The notes under the pieces were generated by a model. That model searched no databases. It worked only from the letters and a program-made list of their open reading frames with translations, and was not told the origin of the DNA. Made by a program: the position numbers and the translations under genes. A stretch of DNA of 64,000 bases from Umezawaea endophytica (GTDB lineage Bacteria; Actinomycetota; Actinomycetes; Mycobacteriales; Pseudonocardiaceae): contig NZ_JANYMP010000022.1 of the NCBI RefSeq assembly GCF_025061645.1, forward strand, positions 22,047-86,046, given 5' to 3'. Below, piece after piece: positions 57,702 to 64,000 of this stretch (the stretch's first letter is position 1; every line of letters begins with the position of its first letter).

Positions 57702-58571
57702 ATGAGCAGCGTGACTGACAAGATCGCGGCCCGCCTCCCGAAGATCGTCGGTGACCGGGGCGAACGGCCTCCGGTGGTCGCCGCCGTGCGCCTGCACGGC
57801 GTGATCACCCCGACGCCCACCCCGATGGCCCGCAACTCGATCAGCCTCCAGAACCTGGAGTCGGCGCTCACCCGCGCGTTCGACCACGACCGCCTGGTCG
57901 CCGTCGCCCTGCTCATCAACTCCCCCGGCGGCGCCCCGACCCAGTCCGCGCTCGTCGCCGAACGCGTCCGAGAATTGGCGGCGAAGAAGAATGTCCCCGT
58001 CCTCGCCTTCTGCGAGGACCTGGCGGCCTCGGGCGGCTACTGGCTCGCTTGCGCGGGTGACGAGATCTACGCCCACGGCACCTCCATGGTCGGTTCCATC
58101 GGCGTGGTCAGCGCCGGGTTCGGCCTCAACGGCCTCCTGGAGCGCTACGGCGTCGACCGCCGCGTGTACACGGCGGGCGCGAACAAGGTCCGCCTCGACC
58201 CGTTCCAGGCCGAGAAGCCGGAGGACGTGGAATGGCTCAAGAGCCTGCACGGCCAGTTGCACTCGCAGTTCATCGATTGGGTGAAGGAACGCCGCGGCGG
58301 GAAGCTCACCGCCGCTGACGACGAGCTGTTCACCGGGGAGGTCTGGACGGGGGTGAAGGCCGTCGAACTAGGCCTCGTCGACGGCATCGGCACCGTTCGG
58401 AGCGTCATCTCGAAGCGCTTCCCGGACGCCGAGATCGCCATCGCCGAGCCGAAGAAGAACCTCTTCGCGAGGCTCGGACTGGCCGGAGCCACCACCCGAT
58501 CGGGGGACTTTGTCCTCGACGGTTTGGCGGCGCTGGAAGAACGTGCTCGCTGGTCCCGATTCGGATTGTGA
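57702..58571 (+). CDS. S49 family signal peptide peptidase-like protein
   Basis: A 289-residue SppA/SohB-like serine protease. Catalytic Ser is in 'EDLAASGGYWLACAGDEI' and the general base Lys in 'TAGANKVRLDPF'. 'LLINSPGGAPTQS' forms the oxyanion loop. It lacks an obvious N-terminal helix, so it may be cytoplasmic or peripheral. It would degrade signal peptides or membrane-protein fragments. It lies between the LytS kinase and the LytTR regulator without known functional ties to either. Confidence 0.92.
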   Translation: MSSVTDKIAARLPKIVGDRGERPPVVAAVRLHGVITPTPTPMARNSISLQNLESALTRAFDHDRLVAVALLINSPGGAPTQSALVAERVRELAAKKNVPVLAFCEDLAASGGYWLACAGDEIYAHGTSMVGSIGVVSAGFGLNGLLERYGVDRRVYTAGANKVRLDPFQAEKPEDVEWLKSLHGQLHSQFIDWVKERRGGKLTAADDELFTGEVWTGVKAVELGLVDGIGTVRSVISKRFPDAEIAIAEPKKNLFARLGLAGATTRSGDFVLDGLAALEERARWSRFGL

Positions 58572-58642
58572 GATCAAGGTTCCCCAACGGCTGGTCGGCG
58601 GCGTAGACACGACCCCTCGCGGATGGGCAAGATGCGCACACA

Positions 58643-59479
58643 GTGAGCATCCAAGACAACACCGGCCTCCTCGTCCTGGCGGTGGACGACGAGGCGCCCG
58701 GTCTGAGCGAGATCAAGTTCCTGCTGGAGAGCAGCCCGCACATCCGCCGTGTGCTGACCGCCTTCGACGCCGCTGAGGCGCTGCGCATACTGCGCGGCGA
58801 CTACGACGACGAGGTGATGCAGCGCTCGAAGGACGGGCGTCCCCCGGTGGACGCGGTCTTCGCGGACATCAACATGCCCGGATTGAGCGGCACCGACCTG
58901 GCGCGGGTGCTGAACGCGTTCCGCGCGCCACCCGCGCTGGTGTTCGTGACGGGGGTCGAGCACTCGGAGGCCGTCGTGGCGTTCGAGGTCGGCGCGCTGG
59001 ACTTCGTCACCAAGCCGATCAACGACGACCGGGTCAACAAGGCCATCGCGCGGGTCGTCGACCGGGTCAACCAGACGCCCGTCGTGGCGCCGGACAGCCA
59101 GCCCGCGTACGTCGAGCCGACGGACGAGGAGGTCATCCCGGTCGAGCTGGGCGGGACGATCAAGCTGGTCCCGCGCGCGACCGTCCGGTTCGTCGAGGCG
59201 CAGGGCGACTACGCTCGCCTGCACACCGCCGAGGGCAGCCACCTGGTCCGGATCCCGCTGGCGCAGCTCGAGGAGCGCTGGGCCAACGCGGGTTTCGTCC
59301 GCATCCACCGGTCGTACCTGGTGGCGCTGCCCCTGGTGAGCGAACTGCGCATGACGTCGAACGGCTACGCGGTCGTCATCGGCAGCGGTGCTGACGCGAA
59401 GGAGCTGCCGGTGAGCCGCAGGCATACGCGGGAGTTGAAGGAGCGCATCGTTCGTCCGCCCAAGAGCAGTTGGGGATGA
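58643..59479 (+). CDS. LytTR-type response regulator
   Basis: A 278-residue regulator. The receiver domain has 'LAVDDEAPGLSEIKFLL', phosphorylatable Asp in 'AVFADINMPGLSGTDLA' and Lys in 'LDFVTKPIND'. The LytTR DNA-binding domain (about 170-275) contains 'VRFVEAQGDYARLHTAEGSH', 'GFVRIHRSYLV' and 'LPVSRRHTRELKE'. It is the evident partner of the LytS kinase at 56,005. GTG 58643 is the start. It overlaps the next gene by 4 nt and so forms one operon with the symporter. Confidence 0.95.
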   Translation: MSIQDNTGLLVLAVDDEAPGLSEIKFLLESSPHIRRVLTAFDAAEALRILRGDYDDEVMQRSKDGRPPVDAVFADINMPGLSGTDLARVLNAFRAPPALVFVTGVEHSEAVVAFEVGALDFVTKPINDDRVNKAIARVVDRVNQTPVVAPDSQPAYVEPTDEEVIPVELGGTIKLVPRATVRFVEAQGDYARLHTAEGSHLVRIPLAQLEERWANAGFVRIHRSYLVALPLVSELRMTSNGYAVVIGSGADAKELPVSRRHTRELKERIVRPPKSSWG

Positions 59480-59925
59480 CCAGGAACGACGTCGGGTCCG
59501 GTCCGCCCGGACAACCGGACCAGCCGCAGCCGGGTGAGCGCGATCCCTGGCTGGAGGTGTCCGGCCGCAAGCAGCGCCGCCGTCGCGTCGTGCTGGCCGA
59601 CAGCAAGGGCCGCAGCAAGGTGACGCGGACGATCGTCGAGCTGGAGGAGCAGACCAGCGTCGGCGAGAAGCTGGTGCGCGACCTGATCAACCAGCAGCTC
59701 CGCACGGCGTTCCTGCTCGGGGGCAGCACCCTGCTGTTCCTCTGCCTGCTGCCCGCGCTGTTCCTGTGGGTGCCCGCGATCTCCGAGGTGCAGGTCGTCG
59801 GCGTGCGGCTGCCGTGGATCATCCTGGCGCTGCTGCCGTTCCCGCTGTTCTACTGCATCGGGTTCTGGTTCCGCCGCACCGCCGAGCGCCACGAGCGCGA
59901 CTTCGTGAGCATGGTCGACCGCTGA
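59476..59925 (+). CDS. Two-helix membrane protein ahead of symporter
   Basis: A 149-residue protein with a Pro/Gln-rich polar N-terminus, a basic stretch 'KQRRRRVVLADSKGRSKV' and two C-terminal helices (about 75-95 and 108-127). Its layout and position before a solute symporter mirror DUF485 proteins, small partners of acetate permeases. Sequence identity to DUF485 is not obvious. ATG 59476 overlaps the regulator stop, and the next gene begins 2 nt after it. Confidence 0.75.
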   Translation: MTRNDVGSGPPGQPDQPQPGERDPWLEVSGRKQRRRRVVLADSKGRSKVTRTIVELEEQTSVGEKLVRDLINQQLRTAFLLGGSTLLFLCLLPALFLWVPAISEVQVVGVRLPWIILALLPFPLFYCIGFWFRRTAERHERDFVSMVDR

Positions 59926-59926
59926 C

Positions 59927-61723
59927 ATGACCAAGGACCTGTGGAGCCTGTCCGGCGTCGTCGTCGTCGCGGTGGTCACCTTCCTGCTCGGCTACGTGGG
60001 TTCCCGCCGGGCCAACTCCACCCCGGACTTCCTGGTCGCCCGCCGCGCGGTGCCGTCGACCCGCAACGCCGCCGCCATCTCCGGCGAGTACCTGTCCGCC
60101 GCCTCGTTCCTCGGCGTCGCGGGCTTGGTGCTCAAGGACGGGATCGACGCCCTCTGGTACCCGATCGGCTTCACCGCCGGCTACCTCGCGCTGATGCTGT
60201 TCGTCGCCGCGCCGCTGCGCCGGTCCGGCGCGTACACGCTGCCGGACTTCGCCGAAGCCCGTCTCGGCTCGACCGGCCTGCGGCACGTGTGCACGTTCTT
60301 CGTGGTCTGCATCGGCGTCCTGTACCTGGTGCCGCAGTTGCAGAGCGCGGGCCTGACGTTGAACACCATCACCGGTCTCCCCGCGTGGCTCGGGGGTGCG
60401 GTCGTCACGGTGATCGTGGTGGTCAACGTGCTCGGCGGCGGGATGCGCGCGATCACGCTGGTCCAGGCGTTCCAGTACTGGGGCAAGCTGTTCGCCATCG
60501 CCGCGCCGACGTTCGTCCTGTTCGTGGTGTTCCTCGGCGGTCCGAGCAACGGCGCGCAGGCGATCGACGACAACGGGCTGCTGCGGTTCCACGAGGACAT
60601 CACGTTCACCACCGGCGACCCGGTGCGGATCCGGGTGTCGGAGCCGATCATGCTCGACGTGCGGGGTGTGGTCGACGGGACGCCGACCGACGGCCCGGTG
60701 CTGTGGAACAAGGGCGTCTACACGCTCGGCGCGGAGACGGTGCTCGGCGTCCAGGCGGGCAGCGCGGTCCCCGTGGTCGACGGTGTGCCGACGACGAACG
60801 AGGGCTGGCTGAAACCCCAGCGGAGCGGCCTCTCCGGCCTGTTCGAGACGTACTCGCTGATCTTCGCGACGTTCCTCGGCACCATGGGCCTCCCGCACGT
60901 GCTGGTGCGGTTCTACACGAACCCGGACGGCACGGCGGCCCGCCGGACGGCGCTGCACGTGCTGTACCTGCTCGGCCTGTTCTACATCTTCCCGACGGTG
61001 CTGGGCGTGATCTCCCGCCAGTTCCTGCCGCAGCTCCTGGTGACCGGGAAGACCGACGCCGCCGTGCTGATGCTGCCGAACACCATGCTGCCCAACCTCG
61101 GGGGCCAGATCCTCGGCGCGATCGTCGCGGCCGGGGCGTTCGCCGCGTTCCTGTCGACCTCGTCCGGCCTGGTCGTGAGCGTGGCGGGTGTCGTGTCGAC
61201 GGACATCCTGCCGGGCAAGGTGCGCGACTTCCGGTGGGCGACGGTGCTGACCGGCGCGGTCGCCATCGGGCTCGCGCTGCTTCTCCCGCGCGGCGACGCG
61301 TCGCTCACGGTGGCGATGTCGTTCGCGCTGGCCGCGTCGACGTTCTGCCCGATGCTGGTGCTCGGCATCTGGTGGCGCGGCCTCACGTGGGTCGGCGCGG
61401 TCTACGGGCTGGTCGTCGGCGGCGGTCTGGTGATCATCGCCCAGGGGATCACCGTGGCCAGCAGCTACACCGGCCACTGGGCGCCGTCGGTCGCGTCGCA
61501 GCCCGCGCTGATCACGGTGCCCATCGCGTTCATCACCATGATCGTCGTCAGCAAGGGCACCCGACGGCGGCGGCCGGAGGACGTGAACCAGATCCTGCTG
61601 CGCCTGCACGCCCCGGACCCGCTCGGGTTCATCCAGGACCGCGACGTCGCGCGCTTCGGCTCGGTCGAGGAGAAGGCGCGGCTCGACCTGAAGCACCGGG
61701 GCACCGGCGGACCCCGTCCCTGA
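59927..61723 (+). CDS. Sodium/solute symporter (ActP/MctP-like)
   Basis: A 598-residue SSS-family transporter. Landmarks are 'TRNAAAISGEYLSAASFLGV' in helix 1-2, 'GLLPHVLVRFYTNPD'-like 'GLPHVLVRFYT' near helix 8, and 'LVVSVAGVVSTDI'. An insertion of about 110 residues (about 200-310) between central helices is larger than usual and probably extracellular. It would import acetate, pyruvate or a related monocarboxylate with Na+. It is co-transcribed with the LytTR regulator, which may sense the same substrate. Confidence 0.9.
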   Translation: MTKDLWSLSGVVVVAVVTFLLGYVGSRRANSTPDFLVARRAVPSTRNAAAISGEYLSAASFLGVAGLVLKDGIDALWYPIGFTAGYLALMLFVAAPLRRSGAYTLPDFAEARLGSTGLRHVCTFFVVCIGVLYLVPQLQSAGLTLNTITGLPAWLGGAVVTVIVVVNVLGGGMRAITLVQAFQYWGKLFAIAAPTFVLFVVFLGGPSNGAQAIDDNGLLRFHEDITFTTGDPVRIRVSEPIMLDVRGVVDGTPTDGPVLWNKGVYTLGAETVLGVQAGSAVPVVDGVPTTNEGWLKPQRSGLSGLFETYSLIFATFLGTMGLPHVLVRFYTNPDGTAARRTALHVLYLLGLFYIFPTVLGVISRQFLPQLLVTGKTDAAVLMLPNTMLPNLGGQILGAIVAAGAFAAFLSTSSGLVVSVAGVVSTDILPGKVRDFRWATVLTGAVAIGLALLLPRGDASLTVAMSFALAASTFCPMLVLGIWWRGLTWVGAVYGLVVGGGLVIIAQGITVASSYTGHWAPSVASQPALITVPIAFITMIVVSKGTRRRRPEDVNQILLRLHAPDPLGFIQDRDVARFGSVEEKARLDLKHRGTGGPRP

Positions 61724-62002
61724 CCTGCGCACTTCGCGGCTGAGTGTTACCAAGGTCTCAAACGGGTGAGCCGTGGTGTATCGATCTGGTTAACGGTGAG
61801 GTTTGTCCGATGAAGGGCTATTCGTCTCAGCAGCAGGACCGCTCATCGCATCACTCGACAGTTGGGCGCAATGAACCCAACGGGGACTTACAGCCAGTAG
61901 CCGCAGGTCTCTACGGTGCAGCGCGTACCTGAAGCACCTCAGGGAGGCATTACGTGCCCGTCACGTTGCTGACACCTACGACACGGACGCGAGGAGGGGA
62001 CT
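61724..62002 (+). other. Leader/promoter region of DUF485-symporter operon
   Basis: A 279-nt gap with lower GC content than its surroundings. A GAGGAGGGGACT ribosome site lies just before the GTG at 62003. The length leaves room for a structured leader. The stretch CCCAACGGGGACTTACAG (about 61,878-61,895) and neighbours can form small stems, but I cannot match any known riboswitch. It is the likely target of the LytTR regulator. Confidence 0.5.
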
Positions 62003-62356
62003 GTGAGCACTGCTGAGCACCCCCCAGCAGAGTCGAATCCCGTTGGCGAACACGACTGGGAAGCCGTCCAGTCGAGCCCCGAATTCGTGGAACTGCGTCG
62101 CAGGCTGCGCAGCTTCGTCTTCCCCATGGCAGGCCTCTTCCTGGTCTGGTACCTCCTCTACGTCCTGCTGGCCGACTACGCGCACGACTTCATGGCCACC
62201 AAGGTCGTCGGCAACATCAACATCGGGCTGATCTTCGGCCTCCTCCAGTTCGTGTCGACGTTCGCGATCACCACGCTCTACGTGCGGCACGCCAACAAGC
62301 ACCTCGACCCCGCGGCCGAGAAGATCCGCAACGAGCTCGAAGGCGGCCACGCGTGA
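62003..62356 (+). CDS. DUF485 family protein
   Basis: A 117-residue membrane protein. The DUF485 pattern is 'VELRRRLRSFVFPMAGLFLV' and 'WYLLYVLLADYAHDFM', then 'GLIFGLLQFVSTFAITTLYV' and the tail 'HANKHLDPAAEKIR'. Two helices (about 37-57 and 73-93). These proteins are encoded immediately before acetate permease genes and are thought to help them fold or function. GTG 62003 follows AGGAGGGG. The stop overlaps the symporter GTG by 4 nt. Confidence 0.94.
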   Translation: MSTAEHPPAESNPVGEHDWEAVQSSPEFVELRRRLRSFVFPMAGLFLVWYLLYVLLADYAHDFMATKVVGNINIGLIFGLLQFVSTFAITTLYVRHANKHLDPAAEKIRNELEGGHA

Positions 62357-63939
62357 ACAACAACCCGGTGCTGAACATCAGCATCTTCGCCGTGTTCGTC
62401 GCCATCACCCTCGTCGTCGTCATCCGGGCGAGCCGCAACCAGAAGACCGCGGCGGACTACCTCGCCGCCGGTCGCGCGTTCACCGGCCCGCAGAACGGCA
62501 TCGCCATCGCGGGCGACTACCTGTCCGCCGCGTCGTTCCTCGGCATCGCGGGCGCCATCGCGCTGAACGGCTACGACGGCTTCCTCTACTCCATCGGCTT
62601 CCTGGTCGCGTGGCTCGTCGCGCTGCTGCTGGTCGCGGAACTCCTCCGCAACACCGGCAAGTACACGATGGGCGACGTGCTGGCGTTCCGCATGAGGCAG
62701 CGCCCGGTGCGCGCCGCGGCGGCGACGTCGACCATGGCCGTGTCCTTCTTCTACCTGCTGGCCCAGATGGCGGGCGCGGGCGGCCTCGTGGCGCTGCTGC
62801 TCAACATCACCGGCAAGGGCGGCCAGGCGATCGTGATCGCCGTCGTGGGCGCGCTGATGATCGCGTACGTGCTCATCGGCGGCATGAAGGGCACCACCTG
62901 GGTGCAGATCATCAAGGCCGTGCTGCTGATCATCGGCGCGGGCGTCATGACCGTCTGGGTGCTCGCCAAGTACGGCTTCAACCTGTCGACGCTGCTCGGC
63001 GCGGCCGTGGACAACGCCCCGAAGTTCGGCGAGAAGATCCTCGGCCCCGGCCTCCAGTACGGCGCGACCGGCACGTCGAAGCTCGACTTCCTGTCGCTCG
63101 GCCTGGCGCTGGTGCTCGGCACCGCCGGTCTGCCGCACATCCTGATGCGCTTCTACACGGTCCCGACCGCGAAGGAAGCCCGTCGTTCCGTGGTGTGGGC
63201 GATCTGGCTGATCGGCCTCTTCTACCTGTTCACCCTGGTCCTCGGCTACGGCGCCGGTGCACTGGTGGGCCCGGACAAGATCAACGCCGCACCGGGCAAG
63301 GCGAACTCGGCAGCCCCGCTGCTCGCCGAAGCCCTCGGCGGCCCGGTCCTGCTGGGGCTGATCGCGGCGGTCGCGTTCGCCACGATCCTCGCCGTGGTGG
63401 CGGGCCTGACGATCACCGCGTCGGCGTCGTTCGCCCACGACATCTACGCCAACATCATCAAGAAGGGCGAGATGGAGGACAAGGAAGCCGAGGTGGTCGT
63501 CGCCAGGCGGACCGCCGTGGTGATCGGTGTCGTGGCCATCGTCGGCGGCATCGCCGCGAACGGCCAGAACATCGCCTTCCTCGTCGCCCTCGCGTTCGCG
63601 GTCGCCGCGTCCGCGAACCTGCCGACGATCCTCTACTCCCTGTTCTGGAAGCGCTTCAACACCAGCGGCGCGCTCTGGAGCATCTACGGCGGCCTGTCGG
63701 TCACGATCCTGCTGATCGTCCTGTCGCCCGCCGTGTCCGGCAAGGCCTCGTCGATGTTCCCGACCGCGGACTTCGACCTGTTCCCGCTGTCGAACCCCGG
63801 CATCGTGTCGATCCCGCTCTCGTTCATCCTCGGTTACCTCGGCACGGTCCTCTCGAAGGAGAAGGACTCGGCGAAGTACGCGGAGATGGAGGTGCGCGCC
63901 CTCACCGGCGTCGGCGCCGAGAAGGCGACCGCGCACTAG
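62353..63939 (+). CDS. actP: Cation/acetate symporter (ActP family)
   Basis: A 528-residue SSS transporter with about 13 helices. Conserved features include 'GPQNGIAIAGDYLSAASFLG', 'SFFYLLAQMAGAGGLVALLL', 'TAGLPHILMRFYTVPTAKEA' and 'AVVAGLTITASASFAHDIYA', which are diagnostic of ActP-like acetate/glycolate permeases. It is translationally coupled to the DUF485 gene, the standard gene pair. With the symporter at 59,927 it gives the organism two related carriers under one LytTR regulator. The gene is complete and is followed by a terminator. Confidence 0.94.
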   Translation: MNNNPVLNISIFAVFVAITLVVVIRASRNQKTAADYLAAGRAFTGPQNGIAIAGDYLSAASFLGIAGAIALNGYDGFLYSIGFLVAWLVALLLVAELLRNTGKYTMGDVLAFRMRQRPVRAAAATSTMAVSFFYLLAQMAGAGGLVALLLNITGKGGQAIVIAVVGALMIAYVLIGGMKGTTWVQIIKAVLLIIGAGVMTVWVLAKYGFNLSTLLGAAVDNAPKFGEKILGPGLQYGATGTSKLDFLSLGLALVLGTAGLPHILMRFYTVPTAKEARRSVVWAIWLIGLFYLFTLVLGYGAGALVGPDKINAAPGKANSAAPLLAEALGGPVLLGLIAAVAFATILAVVAGLTITASASFAHDIYANIIKKGEMEDKEAEVVVARRTAVVIGVVAIVGGIAANGQNIAFLVALAFAVAASANLPTILYSLFWKRFNTSGALWSIYGGLSVTILLIVLSPAVSGKASSMFPTADFDLFPLSNPGIVSIPLSFILGYLGTVLSKEKDSAKYAEMEVRALTGVGAEKATAH

Positions 63940-63963
63940 CCGCACCTGGTCGAACCAGTCGCG

Positions 63964-64000
63964 GAAACCCCCCACCGGATCTCCAGCGGTGGGGGGTTTC
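63964..64000 (+). terminator. Hairpin terminator after symporter operon
   Basis: A perfect 14-bp stem (63964-63977 and 63987-64000) with a 9-nt loop ends the window. The right arm ends in GGTTTC, so any U-tract would lie beyond base 64,000. Confidence 0.85.

Noticed and set aside
61846..61860. ACCGCTCA, a match to a half-site of the E. coli BtsR operator
   Set aside because: Only one 8-base half-site is present without a second copy at a fixed spacing, and specificity is unlikely to be conserved across phyla.

Overview
The window is high-GC actinobacterial chromosome, best matching the Pseudonocardiaceae (Saccharothrix/Lentzea/Actinosynnema type). The grounds are a third-position G/C bias in nearly every gene, many GTG starts, 4-nt start/stop overlaps inside operons, and the gene order at the left end: trpG/pabA followed by the opposite-strand block fhaA-fhaB-pstP-rodA-pbpA-pknA-pknB. 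That block is the conserved cell-division/cell-wall kinase locus near oriC in mycobacteria and relatives. No plasmid, prophage, CRISPR array or insertion sequence is visible.

Layout. 1-0.65 kb: 3' end of a class E sortase and a small membrane protein. 0.7-2.75 kb: fprA with a leaderless promoter containing a near-consensus IdeR/DtxR iron box, and trpG/pabA. 2.9-12.4 kb: the kinase/phosphatase/FHA/elongation operon. 12.5-13.7 kb: tRNA-Leu(CAG) and 1 kb without a convincing gene. 13.7-17.5 kb: small metabolic genes, including a divergent sugar-lactone oxidase and PLP amino-acid deaminase/aldolase pair. 17.53-18.06 kb: an unusual non-coding locus with four DnaA boxes, a hairpin, four C-rich imperfect repeats and a perfect 23-bp inverted repeat. 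18.1-22.1 kb: TetR, GH1 beta-glucosidase, MFS exporter and an SDR. 22.4-26.0 kb: two small genes divergent from an XRE-TPR regulator plus an APH-like kinase. 26.1-29.0 kb: copper operon (membrane protein, ycnI, copC, copD). 29.2-38.2 kb: BCCT transporter, DUF6474 protein, TM0106-type nuclease, SDR, gamma-glutamyltransferase and a NarL-type two-component system. 38.5-46.8 kb: envelope genes (AlgX/AlgJ-like protein, methyltransferase-glycosyltransferase fusion, GT2, acyltransferase 3) interleaved with three paralogous membrane proteins that carry an N-terminal SHOCT-like motif and, in two of them, threonine motifs resembling FHA-binding sites. 47-53 kb: a broken XRE gene, small proteins, OsmC, tRNA-Gly(GCC), an ECF sigma factor fused to a zinc-finger membrane module, and a Fpg/Nei glycosylase. 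53.1-64 kb: a C2/C3 carboxylate module made of lutABC, a LytS-type kinase, a LytTR regulator, two sodium/solute symporters and their DUF485-like partners.

How the genes work together. The left end couples Ser/Thr phosphorylation (PknA, PknB, PstP) and FHA readers to septal and lateral peptidoglycan synthesis (RodA, PbpA). The 38-47 kb region may supply further membrane targets of that signalling. The right end looks like one physiological unit for sensing, importing and oxidising lactate, pyruvate or acetate.

The most unusual non-coding features are the DnaA-box/C-rich-repeat locus at 17.53-18.06 kb, the 118-bp nested inverted repeat at 57.31-57.42 kb, and a strong drift to A-ending, G-poor codons in the 3' halves of the two genes that run into these elements.
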